A DNA stretch of 64,000 nt from G963556115 sp963677015 (GTDB lineage: Bacteria > Planctomycetota > SZUA-567). Each line of letters begins with the position of its first letter. The stretch's first letter is position 1. This document shows positions 37,740 to 47,390 of this stretch, piece after piece. Position numbers and translations under genes: made by a program. The DNA is taken from positions 310,001 to 374,000 of the forward strand of contig OY781533.1 in NCBI GenBank assembly GCA_963677015.1, given 5' to 3'. Below the pieces are notes generated by a model. It saw nothing but the letters and a program-made list of their open reading frames with translations. It made no database searches and was not told the origin of the DNA.

Positions 37740-38567
37740 TTATTCATATGAAGTTAGTGGCACGAAACCGATACGTTCGATAATGCTCTGACCATCGTCG
37801 CTCAGGTACATTGTAACGAATTTATGAACGTTTGAACCTGGTTTTGGATAACCGTTGGTGAACATGAATAGTGCGCGTGCAATTGGGTATACGCCTGAAG
37901 AAATAGTCTTCTTGCTGGCAGGGATATTGTTGACAGTAAGAGCCTTAACAGTCTTATCAACAAAACCTAGACCAACATAACCGATAGCACCTTTTGTGCT
38001 CTGAACGCGGGCGCGCATCTGTCCGTTTGAACCGACGTATTCTGCTTTGCTGGTGATCTTCTTCTTGTTCATTACAAGACCTTCAAAGGTTTCGTAGGTA
38101 CCACTTGAAGAGTCACGGCTGATGATGATTATTGGCATATCTGGACCACCGAGTTCTTTCCAGTTGGTAATCTCACCCATGTAGATCTTGCGGGCCTGTT
38201 CAACTGTGATATTCTTCAGTGAGTTTACTGGGTTGACAATCATAGCGATACCGTCCATTGCAATTGCAGTGGCAGTTGGCATAGCACCGTTGGCTACAGC
38301 TGCTTTGAATTCTTTTCCTTTCATGAAACGGCTCATGTCAGCAACCTGACACTGTCCGTCGATAAGAGCCTGAGCTCCGTTACCACTTCCTGATTCATTA
38401 ACAGTGATGTTCAGAGTCTTGTCCTTATTCATGAGGTATTCAGCGAAAGCTTTGGCGATAGGACCTACGGTACTTGATCCTTCTACGACAATCTTTTCTT
38501 CAGCATTTGCAGCAACGCCGAAAATGAGTGCACACACCATAGCTAAAAGTACTTTTGTAATCTTCAT
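37740..38567 (-). CDS. pstS: Phosphate-binding protein PstS
   Basis: 275 aa secreted phosphate-binding protein. Sec signal peptide ending ANA-EEK (cleavage near residue 22). EGSSTVGPI is the first phosphate-binding loop and SRDSSSGTYE the second, with NESGSGNGAQALIDG between. First gene of pstSCAB-phoU. AGGAA lies 9 bases before the ATG. A Pho-box-like sequence lies about 90-105 bases upstream. Confidence 0.97.
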   Translation of the reverse strand: MKITKVLLAMVCALIFGVAANAEEKIVVEGSSTVGPIAKAFAEYLMNKDKTLNITVNESGSGNGAQALIDGQCQVADMSRFMKGKEFKAAVANGAMPTATAIAMDGIAMIVNPVNSLKNITVEQARKIYMGEITNWKELGGPDMPIIIISRDSSSGTYETFEGLVMNKKKITSKAEYVGSNGQMRARVQSTKGAIGYVGLGFVDKTVKALTVNNIPASKKTISSGVYPIARALFMFTNGYPKPGSNVHKFVTMYLSDDGQSIIERIGFVPLTSYE

Positions 38568-38637
38568 CAGTATTATTCCTTTTTTGAAAAATTCACTAAT
38601 TGATCATCACCGCGATGATTTTCTTTTATGCTTATGA

Positions 38638-38674
38638 AATATAACTATTATTGTTAGTGAATTATTAGTGACAG
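38638..38674 (-). promoter_or_regulatory. Candidate Pho box and promoter of pstS
   Basis: On the minus strand two 7-base units, CTGTCAC (complement of 38668-38674) and AATTCAC (complement of 38657-38663), are spaced 11 bases apart, the spacing of PhoB half-sites, with TATATT (complement of 38638-38643) 13 bases further on as -10. The first half matches the CTGTCAT consensus well, the second only partly. Confidence 0.5.
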
Positions 38675-38834
38675 GTTAATAGCTTATTTTTCCAGTTTTT
38701 ATGGCTTTAAAGCCTTAGATTGTTATGGAAAAAAAATAAAAATAATGTAAAATAATTTTGAGCAGATTAAAATTCTGAAGTTGTGAAATTCATTTTAACC
38801 GGGTTTTTGCCACGAGGATTTTTGGGAGCGGCAG

Positions 38835-41009
38835 ATGTTGGATTCTTCTTATAAGTTTCTGCTGATATGTATGTTGTGTATGTCTGATATACCTCTGGTG
38901 TATGCAGATAGTGTTGTCGCAGGCTCTTCAGTAGGGGATTATTCATTGCCTCTGGCTATTGTTCTTGGTATTCTGCTGATTACGGTTTTGCTGATTCAGA
39001 AAAAACGTATAAAAAATTATGAAAATAAAGTTAATGTTACTCATGATGTCATTGAGCAGACTCTGAGCAGAACTAAAAGGGATATGGAGCGGGTACGTCA
39101 GGCCTGTGAACTGGTATCACTTATTTATTTTGAATATGATCTGCAGCGGCAGGTGTTTATTGGCGATAGTCGTTTTTTTAAGTTCTTTGCCGGCAGTGTG
39201 AAACCAAGTTTGACTCTGGAGGAAATTATAACCCATCTGCATCCGGATGATCGAAAATTTTATGATTATTTTTCAAATATTACCCGGGATGTTGATCTGG
39301 GGGATAGTGTTAAATTTTCCGGCAGAGTATATGATGCTGCTGGAAACCTGTGTTATGTGCAGATATACGTGAAATCGGTATGGGATAAAGAAGGAAAACT
39401 CAGTTTACGCCGTGGTAGTATACTAGATATAACCGAGCAGAAAAAGCGTGAAATAGAGCTTTCAAAGATGAATAAGCAACTGGAATTTGTCCAGCGTATG
39501 GCAAAAATTTATAGCTGGGAAATTACAGTGAGTGAGCCGGATTATATACGCTTCAATAAGGATTTTTATAATATCCTGGGTGATAGATACCGTAATGTTG
39601 AAAAGGTTCAGACCGCTGTTTTGCGTGATGTTTTTGCGGATGAGGATTATAATACGGTTGTTAATGGTCTCAACAGCTGTTTTCTCTCTAATGACAGTTT
39701 TGATATTACTCTGCCGATGTATCCGAAAGCTGGTTCGGATATTATGTATGTGCATATTGTAGCATTTTCAAATTTTGATCACGAGTATGCCGAAGAAGGT
39801 GTCATCTCCGGTATTATTCAGGATGTTACAGATCTTAAGAATGCTGAACATAGAGCCGGTCATGCTGAAAAAATGAAGGCTTTGGGCAGACTGGCCAGTA
39901 GTATAGCGCATGATTTTAATAATCAGTTATCCGGTATTCTCGGTTTTGCAGAGCTTATTAAAATGGAAGATGTTTCCGAGGTTGTTCTGGAATATATAAA
40001 TATGATAATTGACCGGGGGGACAAATCTGCGGAGCTTATAAAGAAATTATTGGATTTTTCCCGTAATCAGAAGGAGGAAGCTGAGTTAATTGATGTTGAT
40101 GAATTGATTCAGGATACGATAGATTTTTTCATGCATCTTTCAGGGAAAACTATCAATATACAGAAAAATATAGTCAGTTCGGGATTGGGGGTTCTTGGAA
40201 ATTATAATGAATTACAGAATGCACTGCTCAATCTATGTCTTAATGCCCGTGATGCTATAGGCAGTAATTCCGGAAATATTACTTTATCCGTTGATAAGGA
40301 GCTTGTGTCATCCGATATGGCTAAGGATCTTAAGGTCAATATTGGAAAGTTTGTCGTCATTAAAGTTACAGATGATGGACATGGAATGACCGCTGAGGTT
40401 CTTGAAAAGGTTCTGGAGCCGTTCTTTACGACAAAACCTGATGGTAAAGGAACCGGACTGGGGCTGTCAACTGTCCATGGTGCGATAGCTGCAATTGCCG
40501 GTGGAATGAAGATTATCAGTGAGGTTGGCAAGGGAACCGAGGTAATTCTTTATATTCCGGCAGCATCGGATACGGCAATATTCGGTAAGATAAAGAAGTC
40601 AAAGCTGCCTAGGATAAAGCATGGAGCAGGGCACGTTCTTATTATTGATGATGATAAATCGCTGGTCAAATTATTGACAATGCAGTTGGAAAAAGCCGGG
40701 TATGAAATTACCGGTATCAATGATCCTGTTGCTGCGGTTAAACAGTATGCTAATGATTATGCCAAATTTGATATTGTTATCTTGGACATGATTATGCCGA
40801 ATATGAATGGAGCGGAGGTATTCAAAGAATTGTTGTCTGTAAATCCGGATGTAAAAACTATATTGATGTCCGGTTATTCCGATGATGAGCTTTTCAGTGA
40901 AGCGAAAGCCAATGGTATCAAACATTTTCTAACTAAACCTGTAACTTTGACTGCTCTGACGAAAAAAGTGTCTGAGGTGTTGAATGCAGAAGAGCAGGAG
41001 TCTGAATAA
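38835..41009 (+). CDS. Hybrid sensor histidine kinase with receiver domain
   Basis: 724 aa. N-terminal signal-like segment (1-25) and one TM (about 37-54), then a coiled-coil, two PAS-like domains (about 90-205 and 215-330), HisKA with H359 in AHDFNNQLSGIL, a HATPase_c domain (about 455-575; GTGLGLSTVHG is the G2 box) and a C-terminal REC domain (about 600-720) with the phosphoacceptor Asp at D651 in VILDMIMPNMNG. It could relay phosphate to the HD-GYP regulator encoded by the next gene, whose ATG overlaps its stop (TAATG). GGGAG lies 6 bases before the start. Divergent from pstS, but a link to phosphate is not shown. Confidence 0.9.
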   Translation: MLDSSYKFLLICMLCMSDIPLVYADSVVAGSSVGDYSLPLAIVLGILLITVLLIQKKRIKNYENKVNVTHDVIEQTLSRTKRDMERVRQACELVSLIYFEYDLQRQVFIGDSRFFKFFAGSVKPSLTLEEIITHLHPDDRKFYDYFSNITRDVDLGDSVKFSGRVYDAAGNLCYVQIYVKSVWDKEGKLSLRRGSILDITEQKKREIELSKMNKQLEFVQRMAKIYSWEITVSEPDYIRFNKDFYNILGDRYRNVEKVQTAVLRDVFADEDYNTVVNGLNSCFLSNDSFDITLPMYPKAGSDIMYVHIVAFSNFDHEYAEEGVISGIIQDVTDLKNAEHRAGHAEKMKALGRLASSIAHDFNNQLSGILGFAELIKMEDVSEVVLEYINMIIDRGDKSAELIKKLLDFSRNQKEEAELIDVDELIQDTIDFFMHLSGKTINIQKNIVSSGLGVLGNYNELQNALLNLCLNARDAIGSNSGNITLSVDKELVSSDMAKDLKVNIGKFVVIKVTDDGHGMTAEVLEKVLEPFFTTKPDGKGTGLGLSTVHGAIAAIAGGMKIISEVGKGTEVILYIPAASDTAIFGKIKKSKLPRIKHGAGHVLIIDDDKSLVKLLTMQLEKAGYEITGINDPVAAVKQYANDYAKFDIVILDMIMPNMNGAEVFKELLSVNPDVKTILMSGYSDDELFSEAKANGIKHFLTKPVTLTALTKKVSEVLNAEEQESE

Positions 41010-42148
41010 TGAGATTTAATGTTTTAATAGTAGATGATGATATTATCAGTCTGCAGCTTCTCAATAAGATTCTGGAGATTGAGTATGATGTTGAAATCGC
41101 CGATAATGGGCATTCTGCTCTGGAAAAGGCCTTTGAAAATGTACCCGATATTATTCTTCTTGATGTTAAAATGCCGGGAATAAGTGGTTATGAGGTTTGT
41201 GAAGAGCTGAAAAAGAATCCGAAAACTGCTGAAGTTCCGGTTATCTTTATCTCCGGGATGAGTGGTCTGGATGATGAAAAACGCGGGTTTGAGGTAGGGG
41301 CGGTGGATTATATCGTAAAACCGCTGAAAGCTCCGGTTGTTTATCACCGGGTAAAGAATCATATATCACTCGCTAAACAGCAGCATATATGCAGCATTGA
41401 AGTTGTGCGTAAAACCAGACAGCTGCAGGAAGCTACCATTGAGCAGATCATGGCGTTGATGCGGGCAGCGAGATTCAAAGAGCATGAGACGGCGAACCAT
41501 ACCATTCGTACCGGTCTTCTTGCCTGGATGATTGCGATGGATATGGGTATGGGAAAATCCTGGTCGCAGAAGGTCTTTATTGCTGCTCCTATGCATGATA
41601 TAGGTAAGATTGGTGTGCCTGATGAAATACTGCTGTCGTCGCTTAATCTGCGCCGTGATAAGCCGGAATGGTGGGAGCTGATGATGAAACATACAATCTT
41701 TGGCCAGGAGATAATAGGTGAGAATCTGCATTCTGATATAATGCAGCTTGCCTCAAATATCGCCCTTTGTCATCATGAAAAAATGGATGGGTCAGGATAC
41801 CCGCATGGACTGATAGGTAAGAATATACCTTTTGAAGCCAGACTTGTTTCAATTGTTGATATGATTGATGCAATGATGGATACTTCCAGACCTTATCGTA
41901 ACGGGGCTATACCTGATGATAAAATTAAAGAGATCTTGAGTAAGGAGAAGGGAATTCTGCTCGATAGCGATATTATTGAGTCGGTCTTTAAAAATTGGGC
42001 GATAATTAAAGGCTTGCATACCTTGTTCTCCGGCGAAGAGGTGTTGTTGCAGGATTATGTCTTTTTAAATGAGGATGAGATGGTTCTGCAGATGGAGCAT
42101 ACATTCAATGAACTGCCGGATGTTGAGCATAAAGTACATTTTATCTGA
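41009..42148 (+). CDS. REC-HD-GYP response regulator (c-di-GMP phosphodiesterase)
   Basis: 379 aa. N-terminal receiver (phosphoacceptor D52 in LLDVKMPG, acidic D9-D11) and HD-GYP domain (about 145-340) with HDIGKIG, HHEKMDGSGYP and the downstream D-x-x-D-A-M metal residues. HD-GYP proteins degrade cyclic di-GMP and lower it to favour motility. One-base overlap with the kinase gene suggests they are partners. cheV lies 158 bases downstream, so the three genes connect a sensor to chemotaxis and c-di-GMP. Confidence 0.93.
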   Translation: MRFNVLIVDDDIISLQLLNKILEIEYDVEIADNGHSALEKAFENVPDIILLDVKMPGISGYEVCEELKKNPKTAEVPVIFISGMSGLDDEKRGFEVGAVDYIVKPLKAPVVYHRVKNHISLAKQQHICSIEVVRKTRQLQEATIEQIMALMRAARFKEHETANHTIRTGLLAWMIAMDMGMGKSWSQKVFIAAPMHDIGKIGVPDEILLSSLNLRRDKPEWWELMMKHTIFGQEIIGENLHSDIMQLASNIALCHHEKMDGSGYPHGLIGKNIPFEARLVSIVDMIDAMMDTSRPYRNGAIPDDKIKEILSKEKGILLDSDIIESVFKNWAIIKGLHTLFSGEEVLLQDYVFLNEDEMVLQMEHTFNELPDVEHKVHFI

Positions 42149-42306
42149 TGTATGCAAGTTGTGTAATTTGTAATTTATATAAAATTTAAAGGAATAAAAA
42201 AGGTTGCATTAATTATACCTCTGTATTATTCTAATGGAAGGTTTGTTGCGCGCTGTCAGTATCAGGTGGCTGTCTTAGGGTGTCAAATATTTTGAAAGGT
42301 TAAATT

Positions 42307-43257
42307 ATGTCTTCCGGAACCAATATATTGCTTGAAAGTGGTACTAACGAGGTTGAAATGCTTGAGTTTATATTAGGCGGTCAATCTTTTGGTATCAATG
42401 TTTCAAAGGTGACGTCAATAATTCAGTTCGAAGATGAGCTGCTTACCGCGATTCCTGATATGCCGCCGTCGATAATGGGGGCATTTATGTTCAGAGGTGA
42501 GACGATCTCACTTATAAATCTGGCAGAGGCTTTGCACCGTAAACCGGATGCTGAAAATGATAGGCCGCTTGTTATTGCTACTGAATTCAATAACTTTCAG
42601 TGCGGGCTTTATGTAAACGGGGTTGAGCGTATTCACCGCGTATCCTGGGAAGCATTTGTGCCGATTGAGAATTCATTTTCATCGGAAACTATGCAGGGTT
42701 CTATATTGGGTACTATTCATATCAATCAGAAGGATGTTCTTATTATTGATATTGAAAGTATAGCGACTCAGCTTTTTGAAGGCTTGTCAATGGAGAGTAA
42801 TTATCAGCATGATTCCGCGGAAATAGGCCAGAATAAGCATAGAAATGATATTCATGTTATTCTTGCGGAAGATTCTGCCTTCATCAGAAAACATATTCTC
42901 GGTGTTTTGAATGAAGCCGGTTACACTAATGTTACGACCTTTGATAATGGTTTGAGTGCTGATGAATATATCATAGGACTTAAAAAGGAGAATAAACGCC
43001 CGGATGCGGTGGTGAGTGATATTGAAATGCCGAAGATGGATGGTCTTACCCTCTGCAGAAAGATTAAGACGGATTATAATATGGGTGATTTGCCGGTAGT
43101 AATGTTCTCAAGTCTGATAAATGATCAGATGCGCCATAAATGCGAGAGTGTCGGGGCAAACGCCAGTATAACCAAGCCTCAGATTGCCGGCCTGGTAAAA
43201 CTTCTGGATGAATTCTGTAATGTGCAGCATTATGATGATTTGGAAGTCGCTGAATAG
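42307..43257 (+). CDS. cheV: Chemotaxis coupling protein CheV (CheW-REC)
   Basis: 316 aa. N-terminal CheW domain (about 15-160; couples receptors to CheA) fused to a REC domain (about 185-310) with the phosphoacceptor D238 in VVSDIEMPKMDG. CheV is thought to dampen or tune signalling when phosphorylated. It may be cotranscribed with the hybrid kinase and HD-GYP genes. No other che genes are adjacent; the two receptors lie at 5-9 kb and fliW at the window end. A terminator follows. Confidence 0.93.
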   Translation: MSSGTNILLESGTNEVEMLEFILGGQSFGINVSKVTSIIQFEDELLTAIPDMPPSIMGAFMFRGETISLINLAEALHRKPDAENDRPLVIATEFNNFQCGLYVNGVERIHRVSWEAFVPIENSFSSETMQGSILGTIHINQKDVLIIDIESIATQLFEGLSMESNYQHDSAEIGQNKHRNDIHVILAEDSAFIRKHILGVLNEAGYTNVTTFDNGLSADEYIIGLKKENKRPDAVVSDIEMPKMDGLTLCRKIKTDYNMGDLPVVMFSSLINDQMRHKCESVGANASITKPQIAGLVKLLDEFCNVQHYDDLEVAE

Positions 43258-43300
43258 CTCCTGTCATTAATATTATAATTTTGTTTTGTTATTAGATTTA

Positions 43301-43334
43301 TAAAAGCAGTGTGGATTTAACCACACTGCTTTTA
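43301..43334. terminator. Bidirectional terminator between cheV and URO-D gene
   Basis: TAAAAGCAGTGTGG (43301-43314) pairs perfectly with 43321-43334, loop ATTTAA. It serves the convergent cheV and URO-D-like genes. Confidence 0.85.
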
Positions 43335-43362
43335 TATGTGTGTGCGTGGTGTGTTGCTTTTA

Positions 43363-44664
43363 TTATGGAGCATATTCCGCTGCAAGTTCTGTGGCCAGTT
43401 CCACCCATTTCCAGAGCCTTTGCGGTTCATAGCGGACGGTTGAGATATCTTTCATGATAAGTTCTACCGGTAGTCCTCTGGCTTTATCAAGGAATTCACA
43501 TAGTTCTGTCCTGGCCTGCTGAATATTGAAGTGTTCGGTAGCAAGTATCGCCGGATTTGGTTTGCGGCTGATAACATAGTCAGTTCCTGTCTGGCGGATC
43601 ATATTATCGATATCACACCAGGGGCTGCAGGAGATTTTGCGCAGGTTGGGGATTTTTTTGATGATATCAATTTTTTTATCAAGAGGTTCACAGCAGCCAT
43701 AATAGGTGTATTTCCAGCGTTTTAACCAGCGCAGATCGTGCCGCACCGCAAATTCCCAATGCATGTCGGGTGATATCTCACTGAAAATCTGCGCGTTTGA
43801 ACAGCCCCACATATTATGCGGTCTGACGTGTGTCGCGTCGTAATCTTCACCGGGCATATCCTTTGTATAACCATAGCCGCCGGAGCCGATTCTGGTGTTA
43901 TTGCTGTCTAGTGAGAGCAGATTCTGCTCTTCGAGCTGATCCAGTTCATACATCCAGGCATCGGTCATTCTGCTTACCGCAGCATTCACCATTTCTGGGC
44001 GCTGAATCATGTCTATCATCGCTTCTTCCACGCCCCACCAGCGGATAAGAAAGTCCCATGGGGTGTACCAGATATGCTTCTGACCGATAATTTTGACCGG
44101 CATTATATCTTTATACAGCTCCTGCATAAGTGCATAGTGAATCTCTGTAGCTTCCTGATTATGAATTATACGGGGCATTTTGATCTTATCAAGATCTTCC
44201 GGTTCTTCGATCTGAATCTTGAAGTGGCGTGAATAAATTTCGTTTTCACTGTCGGTAGTTACGATGTCCACATCTTCTACGATACCGAAATCTGTGGAAA
44301 AAACCGCTTTATCACAAGGTATGTAGTCGTCCAGAACCATGTCGCCCTGGAAATGTTCCCACTGATATATGGTTCGACGCAGGTAGGTCTCATGCTTGCG
44401 AGCCCACGGGTGCGTGGTCTGCAGGGTAAGCTCGTCATTGATGTTCATTTCATGCCAGGGTATCTCATTAACCCAGATCAGCGGGCGCACCGGCTCCAGA
44501 TCATTCAGTTTGCGCCAGTCTTCAGCACGTGTTTTATTAACCGGTTCTGCGGAATATCTGCTGAGTTTTTCGGCAAGTGACCGCAGAATCTGCTTTTCTT
44601 TTTCTGTTAAAAGTATTTCTTCAGCAACCGGCATGACCGGTATTACGCTTGGATCATGTAACAT
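43363..44664 (-). CDS. URO-D-fold protein, lineage-specific type (1)
   Basis: 433 aa from the ATG at 44664, which has CGAGGAGAGAGAG just upstream. An earlier in-frame GTG at 44736 overlaps the promoter and lacks a ribosome site, so it is rejected. The sequence has the overall pattern of uroporphyrinogen-decarboxylase/MtaA-fold proteins (a YYGCCEPLDK segment where MtaA-type methyltransferases have HxCGN, then NLRKISCSPWCD and a C-terminal ISRKPNPAIL). It is not a haem-pathway enzyme by context: it sits beside two LacI regulators and a sugar operon. Catalytic residues of true HemE (an N-terminal RQAGR motif) are absent. Function unknown. Confidence 0.6.
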   Translation of the reverse strand: MLHDPSVIPVMPVAEEILLTEKEKQILRSLAEKLSRYSAEPVNKTRAEDWRKLNDLEPVRPLIWVNEIPWHEMNINDELTLQTTHPWARKHETYLRRTIYQWEHFQGDMVLDDYIPCDKAVFSTDFGIVEDVDIVTTDSENEIYSRHFKIQIEEPEDLDKIKMPRIIHNQEATEIHYALMQELYKDIMPVKIIGQKHIWYTPWDFLIRWWGVEEAMIDMIQRPEMVNAAVSRMTDAWMYELDQLEEQNLLSLDSNNTRIGSGGYGYTKDMPGEDYDATHVRPHNMWGCSNAQIFSEISPDMHWEFAVRHDLRWLKRWKYTYYGCCEPLDKKIDIIKKIPNLRKISCSPWCDIDNMIRQTGTDYVISRKPNPAILATEHFNIQQARTELCEFLDKARGLPVELIMKDISTVRYEPQRLWKWVELATELAAEYAP

Positions 44665-44724
44665 TTCTCTCTCTCTCCTCGATGTAATAACTTTTCTTAA
44701 ACCGCTTGCAACAGGGTCATATTC

Positions 44725-44752
44725 ATAATACCGCACCGTTGAAATTAGTCAA
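44725..44752 (-). promoter_or_regulatory. Sigma-70 promoter of URO-D-like gene 1
   Basis: On the minus strand TTGACT (complement of 44747-44752), 16 bases, TATTAT (complement of 44725-44730). It places the transcription start near 44718, about 55 bases before the chosen ATG. Confidence 0.7.
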
Positions 44753-45041
44753 ATATTTATTTAAATTTATTGATAATTTAAATAAAAAATATTGTTTAAT
44801 ATGTGTTAAATTAATTTAAGTTGTTGTTAATAGGGGAGATAAATGCTTTTAATTTAATGCGGTTTGTGAGAGAGTTTAACTATTATTCATGGTTTTATGC
44901 AGGAGCGGCATGGATGTTTAGTGATAGGTTATCTTAAATAATATTGAATTGATGAATGTAGTGGCAGTTTGATATTCTGGTTTACAGGCAGTTGGGGTAT
45001 AAGTTTTAAAAAGTAGTCATTTTTAGTGTGATATTTATATA
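44753..45041. other. Intergenic region between URO-D gene and LacI gene 1
   Basis: AT-rich, very A/T at 44757-44820. ATGCTTTTAATTTAATGC at 44843-44860 resembles the TGCTTAAAATTAA element near 47660 and could be an operator for the same regulators, but this is weak. No gene or RNA is evident. Confidence 0.4.
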
Positions 45042-46100
45042 TTATGCGTTAGAGCTTTTCCTGGCGCAGGACCCTCTTTCAATAAGTATTTCACGGGTTT
45101 TGATGGAGCTGTAGCTTTTTTCCGGATCGTCAAAACGGTTGAACAGTATATTGCAGCAGATACTGGAGCTTAGTTCAATGTCTGTACACATGGTTGTGAT
45201 CTGAGGATTTACAGGATTGTCATAGTCGACACTGTCACCGTGGGCGATAATGGATATATCCTGAGGTATCTTGTAGCCTTCGGTAGTGAGAATATGATGA
45301 AGAACTGCTGAAATAGTATCATCAAGGCACAGAAAAGCTGTGGGTGCTGCGAGATCGTTCATTACTTTTAGTATAGACTTACGAAACTGCTTGATATCGG
45401 ATTGGGTGTAATGGATGATGTGGTTCTGGCTCAGTGTGAGTTCCCATTCATTAAGAGCTTTTTTGTAACCGACAAAGCGGTTGCTCTGCAGAAACGGGAG
45501 ATTATTCCGTTCGGTATAGATATATGCTATCTTTGTATGGCCAAGCTTGAGCAGATAGGTGGTAGCTTCATACGCTCCCTGAAAATCATCGTGTCCAACA
45601 TAAAAGAAGCCGTCTGGGCGCTGTTCGTTGAAGGTTAGAACTACGGGTATGCCCTGAGCTTCCAGCTCAATGAGTACCGATTCTTCAGCGTAGATAAAGG
45701 ATACTACTCCGGAGACACCTGAGCGCATAATCATTTTCAGGACATCGTCCTTACTGTGACGGTCTGAAATAGGGAGTAGAATAAAGGTGCTGTCTCTGAA
45801 TTGCACCTCTTTGGAGAGTGACTCAATCATTATTCTGAGAAAATTCCAGACGTGAGAATTTGCAGAGGTGATGTCTACAATCAAGCCGATATTATGTTCC
45901 ACTTTCTGGTAGCGCTGTTTATTCTTTTCCAGTATCTGATAGTTGAGACGTTTTGCAACATCAACAATCATTTTCCTGGTATTTTCCGGAATTTTAGGTG
46001 AGTTGGCAAGAGCCATAGAGACTGTAGCAATAGATACGTCTGCAGCCATTGCAATGTCTTTCTGGGTTATTTTCTTTTTAACTTTATTTTTTATATCCAT
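45042..46100 (-). CDS. LacI-family transcription regulator 1
   Basis: 352 aa from the ATG at 46100 (a TTG at 46109 is weaker). N-terminal helix-turn-helix with hinge (TQKDIAMAADVSIATVSMALAN, about residues 11-32), then a periplasmic-binding-protein-like ligand domain (about 65-345) as in sugar-responsive repressors. It lies 24 bases downstream of a second LacI-type gene on the same strand. The two have related ligand domains and probably arose by duplication. Likely targets are the flanking URO-D gene and the sugar operon at 47.8 kb. Confidence 0.88.
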   Translation of the reverse strand: MDIKNKVKKKITQKDIAMAADVSIATVSMALANSPKIPENTRKMIVDVAKRLNYQILEKNKQRYQKVEHNIGLIVDITSANSHVWNFLRIMIESLSKEVQFRDSTFILLPISDRHSKDDVLKMIMRSGVSGVVSFIYAEESVLIELEAQGIPVVLTFNEQRPDGFFYVGHDDFQGAYEATTYLLKLGHTKIAYIYTERNNLPFLQSNRFVGYKKALNEWELTLSQNHIIHYTQSDIKQFRKSILKVMNDLAAPTAFLCLDDTISAVLHHILTTEGYKIPQDISIIAHGDSVDYDNPVNPQITTMCTDIELSSSICCNILFNRFDDPEKSYSSIKTREILIERGSCARKSSNA

Positions 46101-46124
46101 TATTATCAAGCTTGTTTTATACGG

Positions 46125-47159
46125 CTAGTCCATAAATCCGGTACTACCTCTGTCCATTAATTTCAGTTCCACTTTGAGTGAGGGGATCTGATTATCCTCT
46201 TTGCTGATCAGACCAATAATCATGTTTACAGCCAACTGCGCCATCTGTTCGAAGTTTATGCTCATTGTGGTTATGAGCGGGGTAAAAGGTACGTCATAAT
46301 CTATAACATCTCCGGGTGCGATTATAGAGATGTCACGTGGAAAGTTAATTCCCATTCTCTTTAAACTTGGGATAAAGTGCATGGCGATGTAGTCGTCTAT
46401 CGCAAACAGAGCGGTAGGTCTGGTTTTCTTTGAAAATAATTTTTCAATGCTGCCTTCAATGTCATTAGCATCATGAATATTAATGCGTAGACGGTAGTTC
46501 TCGTTGGGAATAAGGTTGTTTTCTATTAGTGCTTTCTCAAAGCCAATATATCTGTCCTGCATAATTGACCTGATCGGGTTTTCTTTGTATTCAACAAATC
46601 CTATCTCACGGTGTCCGCGGTCAATCAAGTGTCTTGTCGCTATGTAGGCACCGTGGAAATCATCAACACAGATTGAATGTATTGAGCCCTGATAATCACT
46701 GTTCATTATCAGAGTGACAGGAAATTTCAGTTTTTCAAGTTTGTTGAAGAGTCTGGGATTTCCGTAGTGTATCGAGAGTACTGCTTTGGAGCCGCTGGTT
46801 ATGACCTTATCGATTATCCGTTCATCAGAATCGTCTTCGGTAATTGGTATCAGAATGAGAGTGTAGTCTTCCTGTGCCAGCAGTGACTCAAGTTCACGTA
46901 CAATACGCTGCTCCATATACCACAGGTAGGCCCACTTTTTGTCGGTTAGCAGCAGCAGGGAAATACAATTTTTCTTATTATGTCTGCCGGCTATGGGTGA
47001 GGGTTTCTGCTTGTACCCCATATCCTGGGCTATCTGGTGTATTTTGCGGGTTACCTCAACAGATACACGCCCTTTACCGGAGAAAGCCATTGACGCTGTT
47101 GCGATCGACACATTGGCCGCTTTAGCAATATCACTTAGGGTGATTCTTTTATTTGACAT
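46125..47159 (-). CDS. LacI-family transcription regulator 2
   Basis: 344 aa with a LacI HTH (TLSDIAKAANVSIATASMAF, about residues 7-26), hinge and effector-binding domain. Homologous to the following regulator across the whole length. Its upstream region, shared with the sugar operon, carries TTTTACCGGTAAAA, a palindrome with the central CG typical of LacI-family operators, so it may repress itself and the divergent operon. The effector is probably a sugar or derivative. Confidence 0.88.
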   Translation of the reverse strand: MSNKRITLSDIAKAANVSIATASMAFSGKGRVSVEVTRKIHQIAQDMGYKQKPSPIAGRHNKKNCISLLLLTDKKWAYLWYMEQRIVRELESLLAQEDYTLILIPITEDDSDERIIDKVITSGSKAVLSIHYGNPRLFNKLEKLKFPVTLIMNSDYQGSIHSICVDDFHGAYIATRHLIDRGHREIGFVEYKENPIRSIMQDRYIGFEKALIENNLIPNENYRLRINIHDANDIEGSIEKLFSKKTRPTALFAIDDYIAMHFIPSLKRMGINFPRDISIIAPGDVIDYDVPFTPLITTMSINFEQMAQLAVNMIIGLISKEDNQIPSLKVELKLMDRGSTGFMD

Positions 47160-47285
47160 GTCTGCTGGTAACCTTTCCGGGCTGCCTATCTATCGGTAGT
47201 GCCTGTCTGCGCTATATTCAAAGAGTATAGCTTTTTCCTGATAATAATAAAGAACTGCTTAAAAAAAACTCCTTTTGAAAGGTAG

Positions 47286-47299
47286 TTTTACCGGTAAAA
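47286..47299. promoter_or_regulatory. LacI-type operator palindrome TTTTACCGGTAAAA
   Basis: Perfect 14-base palindrome with the central CG dyad of LacI/GalR-family operators. It lies about 125 bases upstream of the LacI-2 start. Confidence 0.55.
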
Positions 47300-47390
47300 A
47301 CCTGAGAATTGAATCATTTTTGAATCGATATATTGGTTAAAATTTATCACAAGTATCTTTTTTCTCTGCTTTATTAATAGTTAATATGAT

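Noticed and set aside
44665..44736. Upstream GTG start for the URO-D-like gene 1
   Set aside because: It lies in the promoter region and has no ribosome site, whereas the ATG at 44664 has CGAGGAGAGAG just before it.
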